Source: Conus ventricosus | Taxonomy: Eukaryota > Mollusca > Gastropoda > Neogastropoda > Conidae | Reading direction: 5' to 3' | NCBI GenBank assembly: GCA_018398815.1 | Contig: CM031616.1 | Coordinates: 23,878,444 to 23,888,443, forward strand | Length of the DNA: 10,000 nt | Shown here: positions 1-7,404 of the stretch, piece after piece | Layout: the number at the start of each line of letters is the position of its first letter | Numbering within the stretch: the stretch's first letter is position 1 | Program-made: the position numbers and the translations under genes | Notes under the pieces: generated by a model | What the model was told of the DNA's origin: nothing | Database searches by the model: none | The model's input: only the letters and a program-made list of their open reading frames with translations

Positions 1-410
1 GAAGATTGTGGATAACAACCTTTATCAATGGAAAGATTGTAAATATATGTAAGATGCTCTGATATGATCGGAGCAGCAATTTTCAAAATGTTACCATCTG
101 TATCATATAAACCTCGAGAACTGGACTGATTTAATGAACACAATTCCTTATAAACATCATGTACACCAATAAACTCGATTTGAAGATTAGATTTTATGTT
201 TTTTGATACACAGTACGCTTTTAGCTCAAGTAGGTCATTGTTTTTTGAACAGTCAGCTTTGATCGTCTTTTCTGCAACACTTGTGAAGTGATCATTTAAG
301 AGTTCAGCTGACAATGTTCTCTCAGAAGGAGCACTAGATGACAGTGTTTTACCGGAGAGCTCATTAATAGCTTTCCAGATCGATTTTGAATCTTCTTTAT
401 GGGAATAAGG
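1..410 (-). pseudogene. LINE-B endonuclease-to-RT linker, open frame running off the window
   Basis: Codons read on the minus strand from 410 down to position 3 contain no stop: I checked every triplet for TTA, CTA and TCA on the plus strand. The frame has no in-frame ATG, so a start-to-stop ORF search would miss it. The peptide starts with KEDSKSIWKAINELSGK, the conserved 'K-S-x-W-K-x-I-N' segment that precedes the polymerase in many LINEs. It continues through AELLNDHFTSVAEK and ends in KIAAPIISEHLTYIYNLSI and GCYPQS. The last part matches the 'APIIxxxLTxIxNxSIxxGxxP' block just before the first RT motif. About 136 codons are open. The region is part of a decayed element, so I call it a pseudogene fragment. 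The plus-strand ORF at 386-712 is its antisense shadow. Confidence 0.85.
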
Positions 411-990
411 TTACTGAAATATTTCTTTTTGCGGCTCTTTTCATATCGGTTTACCTTATTTCTTTGCTTTTTAAAATTATCACTTTACCATTTGTTTGCA
501 ATAGAATATCTCGTAAATTAATGGCCTTATCGATTTTTTCATTATACCCGGTGCTTACCCCTTGGTTTGACGCGTTTCGTTACCGATGGCACGTGTTTGT
601 AAAGACAGAGATAAATATGTCAACCAACAGCCAGTCTCCATCATTGTGTGATAACCTCAGAAAGTTTGTGTTACACAAATCGGACAAGAAATTGTTAGTA
701 TCGATTTTGTGATCGATTTTCTATAGCTTCGAAAAGATATACTTTGTGAACATTCTTGGACTTTTAACCACTTTTTGGACCAGTTAGACAAATGAAAGTG
801 ATCACCGAGACCGTATACAGGCACAGATGTTCTATAATATTAAATGGTTGTTGCGTAATGTGATCAATTAGCGTTTCGAGGATAGATTTTTTCTTGTCGG
901 TGAGTTAATAAGCTGTGTCAAATTCTGTATACATAAACCCGTTCCATTTATCATGCGGTTTTAAGTAATCAATGTTAAAATATCCTAAAA
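411..990 (-). pseudogene. LINE-B AP-endonuclease C-terminal half and linker, frameshifted
   Basis: This stretch encodes the second half of the endonuclease that nicks the target DNA for target-primed reverse transcription. From right to left on the minus strand: the Gly-x-Phe-Asn-Ile-Asp motif opposite 968-985, where the expected GDFN aspartate codon reads TAT (Tyr); the Asn-Ser-Pro-Thr-Arg block opposite 892-906; and a Gly-Asp-His motif opposite 799-810, corresponding to the terminal Ser-Asp-His catalytic motif of the family. Beyond it lie WSKKWLKVQ and the basic linker HVPSVTKRVKP near 566-600. Stops and frameshifts break the reading, for example the break near 907 between GDFN and SPTR. 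Loss of the GDFN aspartate would by itself disable the enzyme. Confidence 0.8.
987..990. repeat. Left copy of probable 4-bp target-site duplication (AAAA)
   Basis: LINE-B sequence ends with CCTAAAA at 984-990 and LINE-A coding sequence begins at 991. The same AAAA is present at 3905-3908 just after the LINE-A tail. Removing one copy joins the LINE-B codons for Phe-Ile-Val-Leu to Gly-x-Phe-Asn-Ile-Asp. Four A's could also be microhomology with the A/T-rich tail, so duplication is likely but not proven. Confidence 0.5.
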
Positions 991-1345
991 TTCTGTTTGT
1001 TGTCCCCCCCCCTCCAAGCAAAACCAATAGGATGACTGATGCCTCTTTCACCAACAGTTTCCAACTTTCTGCCTATTGCAAACGTGAGCAGGGGAAAGTC
1101 GTCATCCAGGGGATTTTTAATTTTCATTACGACGTTAGAGCAAACAGGTAGCCAGGTTTGAAGACATTTTTTACACAGTTCGATCTGGTACAGCTTGTGA
1201 CTGAACCCACACACAGGTCAGGTCATATCATTTGACTGGGTTGTTGACAGTCAGTCTGACCCCCTTGTTCAGTCGACTAGTGTCTCCCACTACCTCACCT
1301 CTGATCCACATGTCAGTTGTTTGTGAACTTAATATTAAAAAGCCT
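991..1345 (+). pseudogene. LINE-A AP-endonuclease, C-terminal two thirds, degenerate
   Basis: The domain cuts target DNA to prime reverse transcription. Codons in one frame from about 993 give FVVPPPPSKTNRMTD, the family's 'YRPPPSK' block, then KVVIQGIFNFH at about 1095-1127, then a TAG at 1149, then QFDLVQLVTEPTHRSGH at 1176-1226. The frame shifts by one base near 1230 and continues with DWVVDSQSDPLVQ and SVSHYL. The terminal Ser-Asp-His is at 1300-1309 and is split by one inserted base, followed by MSVVCELNIKKP. The GDFN motif reads GIFN, so a catalytic aspartate is lost. The N-terminal part carrying the Asn and Glu catalytic motifs is missing: the element begins at 991, just before the PPPSK block. 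Confidence 0.85.
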
Positions 1346-1881
1346 GTATTCCCCTCCACTGTAGTTCAGTCGCAGGAATATTCGTGCCATTGAAGATCAT
1401 CGTTTAGGTCTGATCTTGAGAATACTCTGTCCGACACCCGTGACATTACAGTCAGTGATTTAACACACGTCTCAGTGCATTGTTTGATGACATGCCCCAG
1501 AGCCCCTAAACATGTGCCCCAACAAGAAGCTAAACCGTGGTTCACTCCCAGTGCTGCACGAAGCCAAGCGTGCTCGTCGATGTGCGGAGCGGCCTGCGGA
1601 ACCGACTGGTCTCATAGTAACACAGCAGATTTTACACATAAGAAGGATGAGGTAAACTGTCTTACCTTCTTGAAGCAAAACAAGATTTCATTCATTCCAA
1701 AATCAATGCAAGTCCAGACTTGTTAAAGAACGTTTGCGATTACTAACTCTCTGTGGGAAAGATCAACAACCAGTTCCCTTTCCCTAGCAACATTCCTCAT
1801 ACGAACTTGCCCAATCTTTCAGCGACTTTTTCAACAGCAAAATCCATTAATCAGACAGAACATTGACAGCATGCAGACCAA
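1346..1881 (+). pseudogene. LINE-A linker between endonuclease and RT, multiply frameshifted
   Basis: The peptide is readable only by changing frame. It gives RSDLENTLSDTRDITVSDL (about 1400-1460), then APKHVPQQEAKPWFTP (about 1502-1549). The latter is the 'HAPxKxxxxxxxPWF' block that follows the endonuclease in CR1/L2 LINEs. It continues with EAKRARRCAERPAEPTGL (about 1560-1613), then LEAKQDFIHSKINASPDL (about 1668-1725) and LPNLSA-type sequence leading to SDFFNSKI. At least five single-base shifts occur between 1346 and 1881. The downstream end carries the tandem duplication described separately. Confidence 0.75.
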
Positions 1882-1945
1882 TCTTTCAGCGACTTTTTCA
1901 ACAGCAAAATCCAATTAATCAGACAGAACATTGACAGCATGCAGA
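1811..1945 (+). repeat. 67-bp tandem duplication inside LINE-A
   Basis: Copy 1 is 1811-1877 (67 bp) and copy 2 is 1878-1945 (68 bp). They are identical except for one A: copy 1 reads AATCCATTAA and copy 2 reads AATCCAATTAA. Copy 2 keeps the LINE frame (SDFFNSKIQLIRQNID), while copy 1 is frameshifted by the missing base. Near-perfect identity in an otherwise heavily decayed element suggests the duplication is young relative to the insertion. Confidence 0.95.
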
Positions 1946-3614
1946 CTTCTCATGTTCCCACAACCTGTCCTGATGTTGAAACACCCCTTGCTTTCTTTTC
2001 ACCAGTGTCTGAAGACACAGTGAGTAAGATCCTGAAAGACATGCCCCACAAAACTTGTGAACTGGATCCGATACCCACGTCACTTCTGTTTGAGAACTCG
2101 GATCTCTTCATTCCCGTTCTTACCCGCCTTGTCAATGAGTCTGTTCAGTCTGGTGACTTTCCAAAGGAACACAAGCTCGCTCTGTTAGGCCTTTACTGAA
2201 AAAGGCTGGTATGGACCCAAATCAGCTGAAAAACTACCGTCCAGTCTCAAATCTTCCCTTTGTTTCCAAACTCATAGAGAGAGTTGTTCTCTCACAGCTC
2301 CTATCCCATCTCGAGATTAACTGTCTTCAAAATCCCTTTCAGTCTGCCTATCGTGCTGGTCACAGTACTGAAACTGCTCTTCTTCGCGTTGTAAATGATC
2401 TCCTTGTTGCTGCCGATGAACAAAAGGTCTCTATCCTTGCTCTACTCGATCTATCCGCTGCTTTCGACACAATTGATCACTCCATTCTTGTGCAACGTCT
2501 GCAGCACTATTTCGGGGTTACAGGAACAGCCCTTCAATGGTTCAAGTCATACCTGTCAGATAGACACCAGTCAGTCGTTGTCAACAACGTCAGATCTCGT
2601 TTAGCCAAGCTGAAATCTGGGGTTCCACAGGGCTCCGTCCTTGGACCTGTACTCTTTGTAATGTACACGCATCCTCTTTCTCAGATCCTTGAAACTCACT
2701 CCTGTCCTCACCAGATGTTTGCCGACGACACCCAGCTAAGACGCTCGGGGAATGCCTCTGAGCTTGACCAAAATGAAGGGCGAATTGTCTGAATGTGTGT
2801 CCGTCGTTCGGGACTGGATGGCTGAAAACAAACTTCAGCTAAACCACGACAAAACTGAAGCCTTGCTGTTCAGTTTACCAGCAGCAAAAACACCCGCTCT
2901 TTCTGTAAATTCTTCACTTCTGATCTGCAGTACTGTTATTCCCTTCTCAGAAAAGGTTAAAAACCTTGGTGTCTTTGTCGACAGCGATCTTGATATGAAG
3001 GCACAGGTGAACCATGTCTGTAAAATATGCTTTCTGGAAATTAGACGTATAGGTGCTATCCGACATCTCCTTACCACTGAGGCAACCAAAACTCTCACCA
3101 CTTCTCTCGTGCTTTCGCGTCTCGATTACTGTAATTCTCTACTAGCAGGCCTTCCCGACTACCTCACCAAAAAACTTCAGCACGTTCAAAACTGTGCTGC
3201 TAGACTAATCCTCAAAGCTCCCTTCAAAGAACACCCTCAACTATTATTATGCAGACTTCACTGGTTGCCGGTCAAAGCCAGGGTGACATATAAAATCGCA
3301 TGCCTCTGTTTCAATGCTGTTAAATATGGAACTCCAGCCTATCTGTCTGACCTTCTAAAGTTATACTGCCCAGCTAGAACCCTTCGCTCGTCTTCTGACT
3401 CGTTGCTCCTGTTTCCTTCCAGATTCAAATGCAAAAGAAGGGGGATCGTTCCTTCTCCTTCCTGGCTCCTAAAACTTGGAATTCTCTTCCACACGACATC
3501 AGGCACTGTGACTCTTTTCCAGTCTTTAAAACGAAACTAAAAACTCATCTTTTTACAGTCTATTCGGCTGATAATTCAAAAGTCCCGGTCATACACAGAT
3601 GTCAGTTTGTGTGA
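1882..3614 (+). pseudogene. LINE-A reverse transcriptase and C-terminal region
   Basis: This is the polymerase that copies element RNA at the nicked target. Frame 1 runs from about 1882 (SDFFNSKI, then KTCELDPIPTSLL) to about 2180, where one base is lost and the sequence continues as SVRPLLKKAGMDPNQLKNYRPVSNLPF. The next open block (2181 to about 2770) holds FQSAYRAGHSTETAL, the catalytic DLSAAFD (Asp codons at 2448 and 2466), VPQGSVLGP and FADDTQL (catalytic Asp pair at 2724-2729), so the active-site triad is intact. A second shift near 2770 leads to SECVSVVRDWMAENKLQLN, KVKNLGVFVD, SRLDYCNSLLAGLP and HWLPVKARVTYKI, the thumb and C-terminal blocks of CR1/L2 elements. A third shift near 3437 leads to SFSFLAPKTWNSLP and FKTKLKTHLF. 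The last stop is the TGA at 3612-3614. Confidence 0.92.
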
Positions 3615-3727
3615 GTGTGTGTGTGCGAGGTGTGCGTGAGTGGTTGTGCGTGTCTGCTTTCCCGTGTGTGCTGTGCGTATCTGCTTCCCCGTGCCTGAGT
3701 ATGCGGTTTGTGTGTGTGTGTGTGTGG

Positions 3728-3762
<35 letters not shown>

Positions 3763-3830
3763 GTGTGTGTGTGTGTGTGTGTGTTGTGCGTGCGCGCGTG
3801 TGCGCGTGCGTGCGTGCGTGTTTTCGTTAG
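3598..3830 (+). repeat. TG/CG-rich microsatellite in LINE-A 3' UTR
   Basis: An impure (TG)n tract overlaps the last LINE-A codons. It contains two purer runs, about 3709-3753 and 3760-3784, followed by TGCG repeats at about 3786-3820. It lies between the stop codon and the 3' tail, so it was either carried by the master element or expanded after insertion. The three ORFs through it are low-complexity Val-Cys artefacts. Confidence 0.9.
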
Positions 3831-3834
3831 TCCT

Positions 3835-3904
3835 TGTATTGTAAAGCGCTTAGAGCTAATTTAGGATTTGCGCTATAGAAATATTCATTATTATTATTAT
3901 TATT
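3835..3904 (+). promoter_or_regulatory. LINE-A 3' tail: stem-loop plus (ATT)n reverse-transcription start signal
   Basis: After the TG tract the element ends with TTGTAAAGCGCTTAGAGC, then GGATTTGCGCTATAGAAAT and then ATT repeats from 3885 to 3904. AGCGC at 3845-3849 is complementary to GCGCT at 3870-3874, with a 20-nt loop. In CR1/L2-type LINEs a conserved 3' hairpin and a short tandem repeat tail of this kind are recognised by the element's own reverse transcriptase. The tail fixes the orientation and the 3' boundary of LINE-A. Confidence 0.85.
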
Positions 3905-3908
3905 AAAA
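3905..3908. repeat. Right copy of probable 4-bp target-site duplication (AAAA)
   Basis: AAAA directly follows the LINE-A ATT tail and precedes CTATGAACTC, which is LINE-B sequence read on the minus strand as Glu-Phe-Ile-Val. It matches AAAA at 987-990 at the other end of LINE-A. Confidence 0.5.
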
Positions 3909-4390
3909 CTATGAACTCAGACGAACGCATTGAGATATCTTCCATCATATGTTCGAAACGATCGAACCATTCAATACGTTCGTTAGGATTTCTATATAAG
4001 CAGCCTAACAAAATCGGTTTTAGTACCCTTCACATAGATTTCTATCCATATGCATTCTATGTTATAGTTATCCAAACTGTTGATCTGTTTATAATTAATC
4101 GAGTTGTGAATATAGGCCACTAAACCTGTTTCGAGCTTTGTCTTTGGATCTTTTCTTATAGTATTATAACCGTGGATTGAAACTAAATTATCAGGCACAT
4201 ATTGGAAAGTCGAGATTCTGAAAAACAAAAACAATGGAAACAGTTATCGGAATTGGACAACATGTTGGGAACATCAGAAATTTGTTTAAAAGATGACACA
4301 CGTTTAAATAGCCTATTTTCAAGCCGAATTTAGACAACCATTCATTCATTATACATGAAATTGATTTACAAATACACTCTACGGATTACA
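3905..4390 (-). mobile_element. LINE-B, upstream half with endonuclease N-terminus
   Basis: This is the start of the LINE-B endonuclease, read leftward on the minus strand. MNEWLSKFGLKIGYLNVCH begins near 4345; its Asn (codon near 4303) matches the N-terminal 'Asn' motif of AP-endonucleases. CFSESRLSN is opposite 4201-4221 and carries the family's Ser-Glu catalytic motif. After a one-base shift the frame reads VPDNLVSIHGYNTIRKD, then GLVAYIHNSINYK and NIECIWIEIY (4234 down to 3992). Another shift gives YRNPNERIEWFDRFEHM and SSEFIVL at the joint. The peptide resumes at 985 with G-x-FNID. No in-frame coding is recognised upstream of about 4390, so the true 5' end of the element is unknown. Confidence 0.85.
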
Positions 4391-4721
4391 CAACACTACA
4401 GATAAACGAGTAGAATAATAGTCAAACAGCAGGAACACCTGTTTGTAGATGAATTTTAGCAGCGACAACAACAACAAAACAAAAAGAACAAAATAATTTT
4501 TTTTTTAAAAAGGCAGAAAAAAAAATCAGCTGCCTTAAAGAAGTCAGTAAGGATAATTTTATAGCTACAACAATATGCGACAAAACTCAGCAAGAAATAG
4601 CAATATCAGCAATCCGGGGACGAAACACAAACGCCGTGAACCAAAAAACAGAATAGAGTTCACTTGTCCATTCCGATTACCAGGGTCCGGTATCAATAAC
4701 ATTCATCCTCGCGCACGTGGC

Positions 4722-4723
<2 letters not shown>
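4391..4723. other. Unassigned A-rich sequence upstream of LINE-B
   Basis: No gene, RNA or known repeat is recognised. There is an (ACA)-like stretch at 4464-4480 and A/T homopolymer runs at about 4495-4530. It may contain the 5' UTR of LINE-B, but nothing in the sequence proves this. The open frame at 4575-4808 ends in the GA repeat and has no recognisable motif. Confidence 0.4.
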
Positions 4724-5617
<894 letters not shown>

Positions 5618-5621
5618 GTGT

Positions 5622-5676
<55 letters not shown>

Positions 5677-5822
5677 GTGTGTGTGAGTGTGTGTGCGCGC
5701 GCGCGCGCGCGGGCGCACACATGCGTGTGTGTGCGTGCGTGCGTATGTGTATGTATGTGTGTGCATGTGTGAGTGTGCGTGCGCGCGCGCGTGCGTGCGT
5801 GCGTGTGTGTGTGTGTTTGTGT

Positions 5823-5873
<51 letters not shown>

Positions 5874-5888
5874 ATGTATGTGTGTGTA
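5618..5888 (+). repeat. TG microsatellite with central GC palindrome
   Basis: A (TG)n array of 271 bp with variant TGCG, TATG and GTGCA units. It holds a nearly self-complementary block at 5691-5720: GTGTGCGC at 5691-5698 pairs with GCGCACAC at 5713-5720, and the GC alternation between them differs from a perfect palindrome only at 5699 and 5712. Alternating purine-pyrimidine DNA of this length is prone to the Z form. All ORFs here on both strands are low-complexity. Confidence 0.97.
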
Positions 5889-6530
5889 CCCCCTTTGAGA
5901 ATTCAAGGGCGTCTTTCAGTACCAATTGCTCCATTATCTTCTTTTTTTATCTTTGTTTTTGCTAGGAATTTCATCGTTCCTGTCACTCTCACTGACTCAT
6001 TTTCTGTTTTTTTTTTCTCCACTTCCAACTATCGTTCTACTAACTTTCTTTATGGCCCATTTACGAGTCTCTGTTCAAAGCAGTAGCAGAGTGTGTTTTT
6101 CATAATCAAGTTTATAACATGCCAGCTTTCTTGAGTGCTCTGGTGGGGTAGGAAGTGAGACTGCACACACTGTTCAGAATGGAACCATCTACCTATCCAG
6201 CAGTCGCCCATTTCCCCATGTGGCCCAGCTTTGCATAATTGTGAGAACATCCCCTACGCGTTTTATTGACATTTTTTTTACGGTTTAGACATATGGGCGC
6301 GATATATGACTGACGTGCTCATCAAGTCTTGGTTTTATATGCCTCATATATGTCAGGAGTTTAGGTACTTTACTATGAATCGTAGATTACTCAGATGTTC
6401 TCGTTTGTCATTTATTCTTGTTTTATCCGAGGCAGTAGAATTGTTGACCTCGCCGCCGAGAATGCCATGGCTGACATGGCGTCAAAATCGTCCATTCTGT
6501 ACACTGATAAGAAACCCAAAGCAAAAGAAA
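5889..6530. other. Unique, partly pyrimidine-rich sequence without recognisable gene
   Basis: The part at 5930-6050 is rich in T and C. The rest is of ordinary composition. Short open frames (minus 6050-6250, plus 6306-6653) show no motif, and the latter gains length only from the CCAA repeat. No promoter, RNA or transposon end could be supported. Confidence 0.4.
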
Positions 6531-6720
6531 CAACCAGCCAACCAACTAACCAACCAACCAACCAGCCAGTCAACCAGCCAACCAACCAACCAACCAATTA
6601 ACCCACCAACTACCCAACCAACTAACCAACCTAACCAACCAACAACCAATTAACCAGCTAACCAGCCAACCAACCAACATACCAACCAACTAAGCAACCA
6701 ACCAACAAACCAACCAAACC
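6531..6720 (+). repeat. Degenerate (CCAA)n tetranucleotide array
   Basis: About 190 bp of CCAA/ACCA units with variants such as CCAGCCAA, CCAATTAA and CCTAACC. Phase slips show it is old and impure. Translation gives Pro-Thr-Asn-Gln runs on the plus strand and Gly-Trp-Leu-Val runs on the minus strand, so ORFs overlapping it are artefacts. Confidence 0.97.
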
Positions 6721-6901
6721 TCTGAAAAACAAAAAATGGAATAGCCAAGCGGATCGCAAACTTTTCCAAATTCACCCCAACCTAGAACAGCTTTCCCCAC
6801 CTGCTCTTGGAGCCCACGAGGGGAATACAATGTGATTAAAGTGACACACGTGTCAAGCATTCACACTCAGTGGTGTCTTTCTGAAGTTGAAGATGTTGTA
6901 T

Positions 6902-6926
6902 CCCCCCCCCCCCCCCCCCCCCCCCC
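6902..6926 (+). repeat. C25 homopolymer
   Basis: An uninterrupted run of 25 C's. The minus strand is G25, which could form G-quadruplex structures. The exact length should be treated with caution, because homopolymers of this size are often miscounted by sequencing. Confidence 0.95.
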
Positions 6927-7404
6927 GTGTAATGAGCTTCTCAGCATGTCCACGAAGAGTGTTGGGATTGGCACGCCTTCAGACAGAGCACTTTACGGCA
7001 AGCACCTTGAAAGCCTTGTTCAGGATAGTTCTTCCAGAAGTCATTTTTTTTTTAGATTTTAAAATAAATGAACGGCTTTGATTCGATGTCGTCAGCACGT
7101 AGTCAAGAGTGAATGCTTTTAGCTCCTTAAAATTTTTTTTTTTCTTTATCTAACGGTTGACGCAGGCTCGTCCTTCAGCCTTGATATGTTTACTTACACA
7201 CGGTCCCGTTTTCCGTGTGGAAACGGATTGCACAGCCTGGCTGTGGCCTGTGTGGATAGCTGGGCTCTAAAGCAACGTGACTTGCCCTGGTTTTCCCTTG
7301 ATAGGACTGTTCTTTTCTATTTGGTGCTAGCCCTTAAAGTTAGGGGGCGAACTAGCTCCATGAGACCAAATACATGTCACCTTCCTGTAAAAAGAAGGAT
7401 GCAA
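6927..7404. other. Unique sequence without recognisable gene
   Basis: Contains T runs near 7044-7052 and 7133-7143 and a small inverted repeat, CCGTTTTCC at 7206-7214 against GGAAACGG at 7219-7226, with one bulged T. An 86-codon open frame at 7186-7446 has no recognised motif and ends in the minisatellite. I see no supported gene. Confidence 0.4.

Larger units (their letters stand above)
1..990 (-). mobile_element. LINE-B, downstream half (non-LTR retrotransposon, interrupted)
   Basis: This is the downstream part of an old LINE on the minus strand; it continues beyond the left edge of the window. Reading leftward from 990, the conceptual peptide gives FNIDYLKPHDKWNGF, then NSPTRKK and ETLIDHI, then PVYGLGDHF, then KHVPSVTKRVKP, then SIWKAINELSGK. 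This is the usual order of an AP-endonuclease C-terminal half, linker and start of the reverse transcriptase region in the CR1/Jockey/L2 group of LINEs. The reading frame breaks several times, for example in the A-run on the coding strand opposite 885-892, so it is a dead copy. The upstream half is at 3905-4390 and was separated by insertion of LINE-A. The exact clade cannot be fixed because the polymerase motifs lie outside the window. Confidence 0.85.
991..3904 (+). mobile_element. LINE-A, CR1/L2-type non-LTR retrotransposon, 5'-truncated
   Basis: This 2.9-kb element is inserted antisense into LINE-B. It contains, in order, a truncated AP-endonuclease (about 991-1345), a linker (1346-1881), a reverse transcriptase with C-terminal region (1882-3614), a TG-rich 3' UTR and a 3' tail with a small stem-loop followed by (ATT)n. 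There is no LTR, integrase or protease. The peptide motifs LDLSAAFDTIDHSIL, VPQGSVLGP, FADDTQL and SRLDYCNSLLAGLP, and the tail with AAAGCGCTTAGAGC and GCGCTATAGAAAT, are typical of CR1/L2-like LINEs of fish and marine invertebrates. About ten frameshifts and one in-frame TAG make it non-autonomous. The 5' truncation is the usual product of incomplete reverse transcription. Confidence 0.92.

Noticed and set aside
386..712. Plus-strand ORF of 108 codons with a hydrophobic N-terminus
   Set aside because: It is antisense to LINE-B coding sequence, which has clear LINE motifs on the minus strand; the hydrophobic stretch is a by-product of the AT-rich complement.
975..1214. Minus-strand ORF of 79 codons
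   Set aside because: Antisense shadow of the LINE-A endonuclease; it also spans the insertion joint at 990/991.
3599..3864. Val/Cys-rich ORFs
   Set aside because: Pure translation of TG repeats in the LINE-A 3' UTR; same artefact at 4717-5344, 5493-6086, 9003-9319 and 9670-9971.
991..3904. Endogenous retrovirus or LTR element
   Set aside because: No LTR, gag, protease, RNase H or integrase; endonuclease-RT order, 5' truncation and an ATT tail are those of a LINE.
6090..6300. Possible exon or RNA gene in a less repetitive stretch
   Set aside because: No convincing splice sites, codon bias, tRNA fold or protein motif could be seen.
6306..6653. 115-codon ORF ending in Pro-Thr-Asn-Gln repeats
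   Set aside because: Half of it is the CCAA array read as protein and the unique part shows no motif; no splice or promoter evidence.
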